64,000 bases of DNA from the NCBI GenBank assembly GCA_030512335.1, contig JAULSU010000001.1:2604001-2668000 (forward strand). Direction: 5' to 3'. The notes beneath the pieces are model-generated. The model made no database searches. It saw only the letters and a program-made list of their open reading frames with translations, and had not been told where the DNA came from. Positions within the stretch are counted from its first letter, which is position 1. Each line of letters begins with the position of its first letter. This document shows positions 49,401 to 60,509 of this stretch, piece after piece. The DNA is from Immersiella caudata (taxonomy: Eukaryota; Ascomycota; Sordariomycetes; Sordariales; Lasiosphaeriaceae). Both the position numbers and the translations under genes were made by a program.

Positions 49401-49930
49401 TCGCGTGCAGCGCAGGCGGCAGGGCGGGGCCCTTTGGTTTCGGATGCTATAAGGCAGACTTCCGTACACGCCCCTCGAGGGGAAATGCTGCCATATCCCA
49501 CTTCAAGGGTCGAAAGCAAAACTCCATGTCCTGCGGCGAATTATTGCCTACCGTGATCTCCAGTACGGACAGGTGGACATCTGCAAGGCTATTGCCTACT
49601 TACACCCCGAGGTGGTTTGCTCCAGGACCCTTGCACTCTTGTATTTTAGGTAGCCAGCCCCGCCCTGCCGCCCCTTGGGCTGCGCTGAACCTAGCTTTCG
49701 TCCTGCATCAATCTTATCAGTTCACGCCCTCATACCTGTCCCACCTCTTCCTTACTTCTCTACGTTGCCTCCACCATCATCCGTCTGGGGCAGGGTCCCA
49801 CCACAACCTAGGTTCGCGACCTCAACCCGGCCCTGGGTTTCTTTCCCTGCCAACCTACAGGGTCAAACTTAAACCCAATTGCGAGCTTGGACGCGCACAG
49901 CGAGCAGGTGGTTTGGACTTACCGACTTCT

Positions 49931-49942
49931 TAAATATATAAA
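49931..49942 (+). promoter_or_regulatory. TATA-like element of velB
   Basis: TAAATATATAAA stands out in a C-rich upstream region, about 115 bp before the velB start codon. The distance is compatible with a transcription start about 30 bp downstream and a leader of about 85 nt. No experimental support is visible. Confidence 0.4.
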
Positions 49943-50055
49943 CTATCACCCCCCGCCTTTCAACGTCTGGGTCCGCCTGGCTCAGCAAACCGATCTCACA
50001 CCAAGGAGCCCCGATACCCAGCGAAAATTGCCGCCCGTGTCTGGAGCAACCAAAG

Positions 50056-51537
50056 ATGCATCAACCATCCTACCCAGGCTATTCCCAGCCGTACCCACCG
50101 CAGCTGCCGTCGATGCCACCCCCGGCAGCTCCGGCGCCGCACTACCCGCAAGGCGACCTTCAGATGGCCGCCGCCCAGATCGCCGCCCCTCCGCAGCAAA
50201 GTCCGCTGAGCGAGACACCGCAGTCGCAGGACCGGCAGGCGCTGTCAGCCGAGCAGCAACGGCAGCAAAAGATCAACCTGGAGCCGTATTCGCGGGACGA
50301 TGAGAACGGCTGGGTTTACAAGTAAGTCTGCGGGCTACGTCCTGTCATGTTGGTCAGTGGCTGATTCCACACCTGCCAGGCTGGTTGTTGTACAGCAGCC
50401 GCAACGCGCCCGAATGTGCGGTTTCGGCGACAAGGACCGACGACCCATCACCCCGCCTCCCTGCGTCAGGCTCATGGTCATAGATAAGAAGTCTGGAAAG
50501 GAGGTAAACTGCAAGTAGGTGGTGTTCCGGTCGCCCTTCTGAGTGCGCGTCAGTTTTGCTCACAGATCGCTTTCTTGCACAGTGAAATCGAACATACTAT
50601 GTTTGTCCTGAATGTCGATCTTTGGTCAGAGGATGCTCTCAGGGAAGTCAACTTGGTTCGGCACACAACAGCTACACCCTCCATCTCGTCAACCACGCCT
50701 GCTTCCTACGCCTCGATTGAGCAAACCACTCCGGCCTTCTCAAATGTCCTGCCTTCAAGTCGTGATACTGGTTATGGTCAGCCGCTGGGGTACCAACCAC
50801 CGGGACCGTCGGTAAACCCATACGCAATGCAGCAGCCATACTCAGGTACATACCCCGGCACCTTTCGTGAGCACGTGGCCCTGGTACTAACTCGGATGGA
50901 CAGGTTATGCGCCACAAAACGGTGGAGGTTATGGCGCACCAAACCAATACTATCCTCACGAGTTCCGCCCTGAGATCCAGGCTATCCCGCAACTGGCATC
51001 GCAAGGCCCTGGATACCACCCCCCGCGAGTATTTGATGGTCCTTTTGGCATGTCCCAGCGACTTTCCATCAGCGGCAGCCAGCCCCAAGGCATGTTTACT
51101 AGGAACCTGATCGGAAGCCTTGCAGCTAGCGCCTTCCGCCTGGTCGACAACGAGGACAAGGACGGCATCTGGTTCGTTTTGCAGGATCTGAGTGTTAGAA
51201 CTGAGGGAAACTTTCGGTATGTGCACTCTTATAGGGCCCTTGACCTCTCACGTCCCTCTCCCACAAGTGAGCTGACGAGTTGGAAATGTGTAGACTCCGA
51301 TTCTCCTTCGTCAATGTCGGAGTTCCGAATATGAGCAGCCAGCAGTCCGTCAATCAAGGACGAGCGCCCGTTCTCGCATCAGTTTTCAGCGACGTTTTCC
51401 AAGTATACTCGGCCAAGAAATTCCCGGGCGTCTGCGATAGCACGCTACTAAGCAAGACTTTCGCTACACAAGGCATCAAGATCCCCATACGCAAGGAGGG
51501 GGACAAGAAAGCACACGACGAAGATTACGACGACTAG
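50056..51537 (+). CDS. velB: Velvet regulator VelB
   Basis: Velvet-domain transcriptional regulator that pairs with VeA and LaeA (or with VosA) to couple development and secondary metabolism. Five exons: 50056-50321, 50380-50514, 50583-50845, 50904-51216 and 51294-51537, giving 406 residues. The N-terminus is Pro/Gln-rich. The velvet domain is split in the way typical of VelB: the first part holds LVVVQQPQRARMCGFGDKDR and RRPITPPPCVRL (about 89-160). A Ser/Pro/Tyr/Gln-rich insert (about 165-275) follows. The second part holds GMFTRNLIGSLAASAFRL, DGIWFVLQDLSVRTEG and FSFVNVG (about 280-345), then a C-terminal part with QVYSAKKFPGV and GIKIPIRKEGDK. Intron phases agree throughout. The Neurospora homologue is called ve-2. 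Confidence 0.96.
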
Positions 51538-54330
51538 TATCTAGATCGGTCCTCGGTTGGCCCCTTTTACTCTGATTCAAACCTTGATAGATCTAGACGC
51601 TTTGACGAGCAATGAAAATACCTTCCCGTGTGCTCGGTTTACACTTTCCAACGTCATTGCACCTGGAGTGGGTTCACAGCTGGAAGCATAGGTACGGTTT
51701 AGGAAATTGGGGGATTTCGCTATCAAGCAAGCGTTGTGTTTATACGGCAGGTCCATCGGGCAGAGCGTGGGTCAGTTGGAGTCTTAAAGATCTGCATTTT
51801 GTTGAGAAGGCTTGGAGTTGTAGGCTTTTTTTTTGGGAATTGATTTCGTATTTATTGAGACACGAGTGACATCTCCTCTTGTACGGCCTACCGTATGCGC
51901 CTGGAAGTTGCGAGCCATTAGAAGATACATTGGGTTTAGGTGGAATGTGATGAGCTGCCTCCGCACACCAGAATGCCCAGAGCTTAGGGGCGCGCAGCCA
52001 ATGCCTTGAACGAAGAATGAGTTGAAGAGGTAGTGACCTAGCATAAGGGTGGTAGACGAGTTACTACTTTCTGCTAGATTACCATCTTGGATTGACATGT
52101 TCTCTGGGTTCTGTCCAAGAGAACCCTCTTGAGTTGAGGCTTTCAGTAAGCCGGATTAGCCCCTGCAGCAATATCATGAGATCGAATCATGCCAGCATTT
52201 GGTGCCTTCAAGGTACCGGAGTCTTGCGGTTCTCGCAGAAGCCTACTTTGCATTACCTGTGACAGGTCTAAACATATTCCATTATAATCGGAGTCTCAGT
52301 ATAAGAGCTTGTTTATTTTCTCTAGAGCTGACTCTGATCGGACGTTCAAGTTGGGGAGCCCATATGCTGGAATTTGGGTGTTCAGGAACCCAGGCTCATA
52401 GGCCCCCATAGAGAGATCTCGGGCAAGAATCGCAGTGAGGTCTCCCCTTCCCCGTATGCCAGAGCTTTATTCTCTCCAAGCAACCAAGACATGGCGATTT
52501 TCAACAGCAAATACAAGCTGCCAGTGCCAAGTAACCCTCGTAACGTTGTGATCAACTTGATTGGTGTCTTCAATGATTTGACGTTAATTTAGTGCTTCCG
52601 GTTTGAGACCAGACAAGACGAGTCCGAGAGGCAGCGGACGAATATTCTGCAGGTGCGGCCACACAATGGCTCTCCTGGGGCTATCTACTTCTCCTGGCCG
52701 GTGACCGTCTGCACAGCTCGTTGGCTCACGCCAGGGCATTCTCTTTGGAGAACAATATGTCGTCCACATGTTGTGGATTCTGTCTCGCCCGTGCTGTAGC
52801 ACTTTCAGACTTTCAGCAAGGCCCTTTTGAGTCATGGAGTAACCCCCCTCCCCTTTCTTTTGAACTAAACAAGAGCCAGAACGAAGTGCTCTTCGGCGCA
52901 AAAGTGAGAATGAACCACAAAGTTGTGTTCTCTGCTTTGACTTCGGCCTGGGCTAGTGTGTGCTTCCAATGAGCGGGAGAAGCCCGTCGTGCTCCTCGTC
53001 GAATGACTCCGCTGGGAGATTTGGGTGATGAGAGGTCAGTGGCTCACCGGGAGGACACAAATATATGGCAAAAAGGGGTATCTGTAGGGGAGCTGGAGAT
53101 GTGCCTAGTGGACAGACAGGGGAGGACCTGGTCGGAGGGAACCAACCTGGCAAACAGCACACGTCCAGCCTAGACAACCTACGACCTTGTAGTTTTGCTT
53201 CCGTTGTCTCGGGTCACCGCCGAACAGCTTCGTGAGGGCCCGCCATGAGGAGAGTGTGGAAACCGCATTCTCCCTGGGTCCATCCTCGGGGACAATCACA
53301 CCAGACACCCAAGTACTAGCCAAAAAAAAACCCCCCGACTTCTGCACGACATGTCTCCCCTCTCCCAGCTTTGCTTGGGCGGTTCCACTTCCTGTGAACA
53401 ACTCCAGCGCTGGTCTTTGCGCATGATGCTGGTCCGTCTCCGGTCTGGCCAGATATGTTCGTCTTTTGATCGCGAGGACGAACCGATCTTTGCGCCTGCG
53501 CCCTCCTTCTCCAGTTTCGGGCCCGCCGTCCGCGGAAAGCTGAGCTGCTCGGACATCCCCTTGCGTCGACGCGGCACGTTATGCCCAGTCTAAAGCGTGC
53601 CCGGCCGCATGGATGACCATCGGGGCGGCCTCTGCCGACATGCAAAAGACAAAGAGGGGCTCCCGATTCTCCAAACTCGCCAGCGACTCGGTGCCAAGGA
53701 CAATGACACCATCTAGCGGCTGAGTGTTGTGGCCAACGAGACAGGTTTGCGTTACGTTAAACGAAGCAAATGGGGCATTGAATTCTTAGTCAAGCATCGA
53801 TTTTCGCCGGAGAGGGGTCGGTGAGGGGAAGCCTGTCTTGGGGTCGAAGCTGCCCGGGTGATGTCAATGCCCAGACACTGCCGAGCCTTCAGGCGCTGAT
53901 GGCTCATCCCTGGCTGAAAAAATGCAATGAAAAATCGGCATGGTTCCTTGTGATCGGTAGAAAATTGCTTTCGTGGCCCATGATTCCGGGGCGTGGTCAT
54001 GCGGCTGGCCAAGAGAAAGTTTTCGCGCCTCGGTGGTAGGCGCCACCGACGGCACCTAGCCTAGCAACCGACAGAGCCCTCCATTCCAAGACAGCTTCCC
54101 GCTACACAACGGCCTCCCCCCTCTTGCGTGCTTCGCCAAAGGGATATATAGGGCCGTCGCCTCGTCTGAAGCTGTCTCAGTCTCCTTCCTGAACCATCAT
54201 CTCACAGTCGGTTGTCTTTGTCGCAACATCTTCCAACTTCCAACACGACCGTTCGCATATTCCGCCAACCGCCCCCTGAACCCACTTCCCCACCAAACAA
54301 CAAATCCCCCCGCCTCCATACACTTTCAGC
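51538..54330. other. 2.8-kb intergenic region; no gene recognised
   Basis: Includes the velB 3' flank, a relatively AT-rich stretch (about 51540-52600), and the upstream region of the next gene. I see no conserved coding sequence or RNA. A CT- and AC-rich leader-like segment precedes the start codon at 54331. Confidence 0.5.
54145..54150 (+). promoter_or_regulatory. TATA box of the DUF3602 gene
   Basis: TATATA within GGGATATATAGGG, 181 bp upstream of the start codon, in otherwise GC-rich sequence. The CT-rich then AC-rich segment between about 54165 and 54330 fits a 5' leader of about 150 nt. Confidence 0.45.
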
Positions 54331-54773
54331 ATGTCGAACCTCCAGTCGTCTGGCCGCGGTGGTGCGGGCAACATCCGCGAGAGCAGCAAGAACATCCCCG
54401 TTCAGCCCGAGGATCTGCAGACCCCGACCCTCAAGACGGCCGTCGTCACCACTGGTCGCGGCGGAAGCGGAAACATGGCGAAGAACACCGACCCCCTTGA
54501 GACGAGGCTGCGCCAGGACGTCGAGCCGTAAGCTTTTCTTTTTCTCTGGGAAATAAAAGTCACCATACTGACTAGGATCGTAGTGTCGTTCGCCGCTCTA
54601 GCCAGGGGCACGTCGGCCGCGGTGGCGCCGGCAACGTCTTCGTTCCCGGATCTGAGGAAGCCGAGGCAGCCAAGGCAGAGCAGGACAAGTCCGGCTCGGC
54701 TGTTTCTGACGAGCGGCCCAAGTCGCCCAGCTGGGCCGAGAAGGGCAAGAACCTCCTCTTCGGCAAGAAATAA
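54331..54773 (+). CDS. DUF3602 / Par32-like GRGG-repeat protein
   Basis: Small hydrophilic protein of 128 residues from two exons, 54331-54527 and 54584-54773, separated by a 56-bp intron (GTAAGC donor, CTGAC branch, CGTAG acceptor). It carries three copies of the short motif GRGG(A/S)GN, at residues 8-14, 42-48 and 77-83, which defines the DUF3602 family. Yeast Par32, a family member, is phosphorylated when TORC1 is inhibited and restrains ammonium transporters; whether this protein does the same is inference. The rest is disordered with SP sites (PKSPSWAEKGK). A TATA box and CT-rich leader suggest strong or regulated expression. Confidence 0.88.
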
Positions 54774-55377
54774 ACACATCAACACACGGTTTACGCAATG
54801 TCCCCTTGCGATTTCTTCCTTCGTCCGAATGACTGAGCGACAACCGGGTATGGATTTCGATATCTCTTTTGCATCGTAATGCGACTCGATATGGGCGTTG
54901 GCTTCAAAGCGCGGTTGCTCGCTGCAACCATTTTATGTTCATTCTTCTGTTTACGACATGATCATACCCGAGTCTGGCGTTGGGGGCAACAAAAATAGGG
55001 GTTACTGCAATAGGAGCGAATGAGTCAAGTGATTGGTTGAAAGTTGTACCAAGTCCTCTACACAGAGAGCGAATTGATTACATTTTTAACATGTTTTGTC
55101 TTATCTCTAAACCCCGATCATGCGGGCCCGTGACGCATGCTGACTGATCTGGATCTCTGGATCTCCGATCACTACCTACCTTCCACTTTGAGCCCGGCTG
55201 TTGCGCGTGGGTCTTCATACCAAATAACCTATAAGCATCATCAATCCTTAGCTTTCTGTATTTTCGGAAAGGCGTTCAAGCCACAACGGTGTGACTCTTC
55301 CAACCCACAGACTCAATAATAGCCCCTTTCTCAAACGGCATCTGCCTTCCCAACTTCAACCCAACAACAACCGAATC
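54774..55377. other. Intergenic between DUF3602 and GNAT genes
   Basis: Holds the 3' flank of the DUF3602 gene and the promoter of the GNAT gene. It becomes C- and A-rich in the last 80 bp. No other gene recognised. Confidence 0.5.
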
Positions 55378-56590
55378 ATGTCTCCAAACATCACAATCCA
55401 AGACACACCATCTCCTCCTCCTCTCCTCCTCTCCCTCCTAAATTCCCACCTCCCACATTCCCTTCCCGTTCTTCGCCGCCTACAATCCGCCCTCGCCCTC
55501 TCCGCCTCAACCCCCCACACCCACATCCTCTACGCCTCATCTCCTACCACACACTTGCACCACTTTGCAGCGGCCTACCTCGACCTCTCCCGCTCCTCCG
55601 AAACAGAATGTTGGCTATACTCCACTCTCGAAGATTCCTCTTCTTCTTATCCCCCTACCGAATTATCACTATCCCTACCCGAGGATGAAGCTTCACACTG
55701 CGACGACCTCGTCCTTGCGATCCTACGACGCGCGAGAGCGTTGGAGGAGGATCTTCAGAATAAAGGAGTCACTAGGGTGGTGGGAAGGGGAAAGATGGTG
55801 TTGGGTTCGTTGAATGAGGTGGTGAGGCGGAGGATCATGAAGAGGGGGGTTGCAATGGGGAAGACAGCGGCGGTGGGGGAGGGGGTAGAGTGGGAGTTTT
55901 GTGGGAAGTGGTTGTTTAGGAGGGAGGGCTTGCTGTTTGGAGGAGGAGAGGGGGCAGGATTGGGGGATGGGATGAGCTGGGATGTGTGTAAGAGGGCCGA
56001 TGTTAGGCTTGTGCAGAGTCGGACGGTTATTCCTAGGCAGGAGTGGGTGTTGCACTGTTTTTTTTGTTCATACACTTTTCCAGGGTGCGATGGACCGGAC
56101 TGATGTGTTTACAGGGCGACGCTCTTGATGTTGCCGAGTACTGTGATTCGGCTGGGGGATGGAACGCCGGCAGCTTGGGCATTTCTAGGTAGGGTTGGAA
56201 AGTGCACGAAGGCTAAGACAGGTTTGCTGACAGGGAGCAGGATTGGATGGAACTCTCATGACGCTGCACGTTGAGGTGAGCGTCTGTCGTCTAAGGCCTT
56301 GTATTGGGGCTCATGTTATGTTTAGGAACCCTATCGAGGGAAGGGACTGGCAAAGGCCTTGGCCTGCCGGCTCATGCGGGATCATTTGAAAGATTACGGC
56401 GACGACGGGTGGGGAGCCGCTGATGTTTTTTTATCCAACCTGAAGGGCCAGGCTGTCTGTAAGAGCATCGGCGGTAAGCCTAGCTGGACATCATCATGGT
56501 AAGCGCGGCATAGAGGGCGAGGAGTGCTGAGCTGATGTCTCTTGACCTAGGGCAATTCTCGACCTTTCGAGTGTGGGTGGTGCTATGTGA
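55378..56590 (+). CDS. GNAT-family N-acetyltransferase (FR47-like)
   Basis: Predicted acetyl-CoA-dependent acyltransferase; substrate unknown. Five exons: 55378-56042, 56115-56188, 56241-56275, 56326-56498 and 56551-56590, in consistent phase, giving 328 residues. The C-terminal GNAT fold is visible: strand VIRLGDGTPAAWAFLG, strand GTLMTLHVEEPYRGKGLAKAL with the acetyl-CoA loop (Y-R-G-K-G-L-A), helix ACRLMRDHL, then VFLSNLKGQAVCKSIGGK and WAILDLS. The N-terminal 220 residues are a less conserved lobe. The first half of exon 1 is very C-rich and the second half very G-rich, with the switch near 55730. The four introns are 72, 52, 50 and 52 bp. The gene is convergent with HEM12, with about 90 bp between stops. 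Confidence 0.85.
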
Positions 56591-56683
56591 AGAAGTGACA
56601 TGAAAGCAACATTTCGGTTCTACATAGCACAGGAGAAAGATCTACCTACCAGTCATTTTGTAGCTCTTGCCGTGTCCACGAAG

Positions 56684-58025
56684 CTAGTCCAGTATTTTGG
56701 TCAGACGATGGACTTCCTCGAAGAAGAATCCCAGGTCTCCCGGGTTGACAAACGGTGTGATACCTGCATAGTGGATTAGATTAGGATATAGGAGGCAAAG
56801 AACCGAACTTACCATGTCCGAGGTTCACAATCCACCCGCTTCTTCGGTTCGCCCAGTCGAATCCCTTAACCATAGCCCTTACCACCTCTGTGATGGACTC
56901 ATGCGATCCATACAGAACGCCGGGATCAGCATTGCCCTGAATGACCACTGGTCTGTCACCAACTGTCTTGACGGCCTCAGCAGGGTCGTGCAACCAGTCA
57001 AGGCCGACGACGTTGTAGCCCATGTCGCAGGCGGCATCCAGTGCATACCACTGGCCCTTTGGGAAGACAATCATGGGGACCGGCTCAAGCCCAAGCTCTT
57101 GGAGTTTTATGGGAAGGTGTTTTGCGATGTACTGGAGATAGGGCTGAGAAAACTGCTTGAAGGACGCGGGGGACAGCTCCCCGCCCGACGACTCGAACAC
57201 TTGGATGAGCTGCATCTGGATCAGCGGAAGGGTCTGTGAGCGCGATGGATGAGGTTGAGTACCTGGGCTCCGGCCTTGACTTGGAGGGCAAGATACTCGA
57301 CACAAAGTTCCGAGATCTTTTGTAGGAGAGCCTTGGTCTCTTCAGGGTACTTGTAGATCCAAGTTTTGCACTCTTTGGAGAGCTTGCTATTCCCGACCAT
57401 GTAGCAGAAAAGCGTCCAGGGGGCACCGCAGAACCCGATTAGGGGTACCCGCCCCTGAAGCTTCTTTCTGGTCAACGTGATAGCCTTGTAGACGTAGTCG
57501 AGCTCCTTCGAGACATCAACTTCGCGCTGGAGCAACTCTGAGTATTGACCATCCGAGGGGCTCATAAGGGGGTTCGGGAAGTGCGGCCCCTTCTTGTCGA
57601 CCATCTCGACCACCATGCCCATGGCTTGGGGGATGACGAGGATATCAGAGAAGATGATGGCGGCATCAACGAGACCGGCAAAGCGTTCAATGGGCTGCAG
57701 CGTCAGGGTCGAGGCAACCTCAGGGTCCCGGCAGCACTCGAAGAAGTCGCGTTTGCCCTTGGCCTCGTGGTACTCGGGCAAGTAGCGGCCGGCTGCGCTA
57801 ACGTCAGCGCGAATACTCGGGCGCCTTCGGTGGTCATTCAATCCTCACCCTGGCGCATCACCCACATGGGCGGTCTTTCGACCTTCTGGCCTGCAGGGAG
57901 CAGTGTTAGTTACATGTGCTCTGGCAAGTCAAAGGTGATTGAGGGCTTGACGCTAAGGCCATCTACATACCCCAAGCGGCCCTTATTATCAGGTCGTTCT
58001 GCATTGGCTCGAACGAGTGTTCCAT
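56684..58025 (-). CDS. HEM12: Uroporphyrinogen decarboxylase
   Basis: Cytosolic haem-pathway enzyme converting uroporphyrinogen III to coproporphyrinogen III by removing four carboxyl groups. Exons on the minus strand: 58025-57971, 57890-57849, 57792-57263, 57209-56813 and 56763-56684, giving 367 residues, the usual length. Conserved elements: [16 protein letters not shown] (substrate-binding Arg residues), [14 protein letters not shown] with the catalytic Asp, [14 protein letters not shown] with the conserved Tyr, QVFESSGGE with the conserved Ser, and NLGHGITPFV with the conserved His. All key residues are present. Introns are 80, 56, 53 and 49 bp. The start codon [12 protein letters not shown] was chosen because it restores the conserved N-terminus across intron 1. 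Confidence 0.96.
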
Positions 58026-58463
58026 TGTGACTGAAATTGCAGGCTTTGCCGGATTGTTGGAGTTCACGACAAGAATCCCGTCTCGCTGGCCTCAGTTGAG
58101 TGGGCACCCCGCCATCATCTGAATGTCCAACCGAGTTGGGGTTGGTGGGGTAGGGTGCCCCGGCACGGTAAAAAGCGATATTCAGCCACGCTGCTGGGGA
58201 CCCACAAACTCCCTCGTGGCGCCCCAATCTTCAATACCTTGGTCCAAGCTCCCGCCACGAATCAACCAACCCCGAAGCTCTTCGTCACGCTGCAATCATC
58301 ACATCGCTTCTACGTCGGTCAATCGGCCTCGCATTGGGGCGTTGCCACGCTCATTTCTCGGAATCCGCCTCGGCCGATTCACATTCGAAGCATTGGAAGA
58401 CGGCATGGCAGATGCGAGCCGCAATTGCCGTTTCCGCCCCGACCTCCGCAGCCGTCGCTCCTG
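58026..58463. other. Divergent promoter region of HEM12 and the PPR-like gene
   Basis: A 438-bp spacer between divergent start codons. The reading frame of the plus-strand gene is open across most of it but contains no ATG, so it is probably shared upstream sequence and leader. An additional 5' exon for the plus-strand gene cannot be excluded. Confidence 0.5.
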
Positions 58464-60509
58464 ATGAGCTGCCACGCTTCGCGTTGCGGCCGGGTTCTGC
58501 AGCGCAAAATCACCTCGCCCCGCGATTCCGTATGGGTATCAGATGACGCCCTTTCCGCCGCATTCGAGCAATACTGTGTGGTTTCCAATAAGACGCAGCG
58601 CAGGTACGCGGGAAACGTCCCCGGCCCTCTCGAATGCCGCCGCCGTCTTGGGAGGCGGCATATGGGGGAGCTCGCTAGCTTTCAATCGCCGTCCTTGCCA
58701 CCGCCTTGGGCGTTTGAAGTTCCCCTAGACTTTTCACAATGGCAATGGGAGCCTCCGAGACGCCCTGACGCCCCAAAGCCCAAGCAGAAACACGTCAGGA
58801 CGCAAGACAATGGGTGGTTGGGTTCTCTGTTTTTCTGGTCTATGCCGTTAGAAGCAGAGATTCCGGACCAAGAGCCGCCATCCTCGCATGATCTGGACCA
58901 TCCGGCTTCTCTCGCCCAGCCGCCCAATCTGGGCATACTGTTCAGGACCAATGTTGAGGATTTTGAACGTTCCGCTGCGACGTCTCCTCTGGATGTTTTA
59001 GAAGCAGGCATGAAAAGCCTGTGTCACGACCTTCAACAGTCAATTTCTGTGGGAGAACACTCCTTCGAAATCTATTGCCGAATATTCTTCGAAATACTGG
59101 AAGTTCTGGATAAAAGATTCGGAGTCTACCGTCCCTCAGAAGCCGATATCCTTTATATGTCGCTCTATTCTGCCTTTGTCGCTGGGGCCTCCGACAAGGA
59201 CTTGAAAGATCTACGATTCTGGACCAAATTTATAGATCTGGCTTATCTTTTGCCGATCGCCGACTTCTATCGACTCTCCTCCACGGCCCTCGAGGGGTTT
59301 CCAAAAAGCGATGTTACGAAATACTGGTCACTCAAGATCTTATGCTCCCGGACTCCTCTAAAGCGGGCTTATGACTTGGTGGATGGTGCCTCGTCATCGC
59401 TACTGAAGGTCCAACGCATTCTCAGCTCTTTCGGATCGGCGCCTAATGATTCACGAGCTGGGGTATCCTTGGAGTCTACAGACGCCATTCAACGGGCCAG
59501 GGCTGAGTTGGAAAAGGCGCGCTTTGCTCTCACTTCTGCCGATGCCGCCGCCTTTACTTACACTCGCTGCTCGGAAATCAAACGCAGGGCTGTGGCCGCA
59601 CTCTGGGGAGTAAGGGACAGTGAGCTTTGCTCATTGTTCCTCACTCACTGGAACAGTCGCGGTCTCCACAAGGACTTCGATGGCACGCTTAAGCTGACAT
59701 ATGAGGGGTACCGTTCTGGGCGCGATGACACGGCGCTTTCAGCTTTAGCATTGGCCATGTTCGATCACCTTGCTGGGAGCTCCGATTCCACCTGGTTACG
59801 GAGGGGGCTGTATATCAATTTATGGCGAGTGCTTAAGTATCTTGGACGGTCGAACGACATGGCCAAGTCCCTGAACGCTCTGTCGCACACACACCAATTG
59901 CCATGCAGTTTCTACTTCACACTTGCCAGTGCTTGCCAGGATCACCACGCAGTGCTGCGTCTGGCGAGCCTGTACATACACGATCTTCAGAAGCCACGCG
60001 GTCGAAATTGGCACCCTGCCCTAGTCAAAAGGCATGTCAATGGCATCATATCGGACGGTTCGGTACCATCTGGTGTTATCTGGCCGGCTCTTGGTATTCG
60101 GGTTGTTGGTAGGGAGGTACGGATAGGGAGAAGGCGGCACAACAGGTACTTCCAACGTCATATACCTGCCATTGCCACAGCGATTGCGACCAAGCTGGTC
60201 GATGCTCCTCATCTTAGCCCAGGGGCCGCTTTTCGAATAGTTTCGGAGTCTGTAAGGGTTTTGGAGGCAACCACGCGCCGTGTGCCTGTCCGCGTCATCG
60301 AAGCGCTCTATCGCGCTGTGATTAAGAGCACACCTGCGGAGAATATGGGTGTAACGGCACGTCAGCAATGGTTTATAGATGTGGTTCGGCGGAATTATGG
60401 AGACAACGTCGCCGACAAGTGCTGCGACGCGCTTGCGCTGTGGCGTCAGGAGATGAAACGGCTTCATTACCAACGGACGAAGGCGAAATACGACAACGGA
60501 ACATATTGA
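58464..60509 (+). CDS. Probable mitochondrial PPR-like helical-repeat protein
   Basis: A 681-residue intronless protein from the first in-frame ATG. The N-terminus is basic and low in acidic residues (MSCHASRCGRVLQRKITSPR), as in mitochondrial presequences, followed by RRYAGNVPGPLECRRRLGRR, a pattern I associate with fungal mitochondrial proteins. From about residue 180 it is largely alpha-helical with loosely repeating helical pairs (SLYSAFVAGASDKDLKDLRFWTKF, ALALAMFDHLAGSS, LWRVLKYLGRSNDMAKSLNAL), suggesting pentatricopeptide-type repeats. Such proteins usually act in organelle RNA processing or translation, but I cannot assign a target. It is divergent from HEM12. Confidence is high that it is a gene, moderate for function. 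Confidence 0.7.
   Translation: MSCHASRCGRVLQRKITSPRDSVWVSDDALSAAFEQYCVVSNKTQRRYAGNVPGPLECRRRLGRRHMGELASFQSPSLPPPWAFEVPLDFSQWQWEPPRRPDAPKPKQKHVRTQDNGWLGSLFFWSMPLEAEIPDQEPPSSHDLDHPASLAQPPNLGILFRTNVEDFERSAATSPLDVLEAGMKSLCHDLQQSISVGEHSFEIYCRIFFEILEVLDKRFGVYRPSEADILYMSLYSAFVAGASDKDLKDLRFWTKFIDLAYLLPIADFYRLSSTALEGFPKSDVTKYWSLKILCSRTPLKRAYDLVDGASSSLLKVQRILSSFGSAPNDSRAGVSLESTDAIQRARAELEKARFALTSADAAAFTYTRCSEIKRRAVAALWGVRDSELCSLFLTHWNSRGLHKDFDGTLKLTYEGYRSGRDDTALSALALAMFDHLAGSSDSTWLRRGLYINLWRVLKYLGRSNDMAKSLNALSHTHQLPCSFYFTLASACQDHHAVLRLASLYIHDLQKPRGRNWHPALVKRHVNGIISDGSVPSGVIWPALGIRVVGREVRIGRRRHNRYFQRHIPAIATAIATKLVDAPHLSPGAAFRIVSESVRVLEATTRRVPVRVIEALYRAVIKSTPAENMGVTARQQWFIDVVRRNYGDNVADKCCDALALWRQEMKRLHYQRTKAKYDNGTY

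Larger units (their letters stand above)
42982..50055. other. 7-kb interval without a recognised gene
   Basis: No known domain, tRNA, rRNA or transposon terminus recognised on either strand. GC content stays similar to the rest of the window, so there is no clear sign of AT-rich repeat-induced mutation. Two weak signals are listed separately: an intron-like signature at 43686-43865 and an ATG-started 187-codon frame at 45927-46490. The last few hundred bases (from about 49680) are C-rich on the plus strand and belong to the velB upstream region. Confidence 0.45.

Noticed and set aside
50056..56590. Possible secondary-metabolite cluster around velB
   Set aside because: No synthase, tailoring enzyme or transporter genes nearby; the neighbours are a DUF3602 protein, a GNAT enzyme and haem synthesis.
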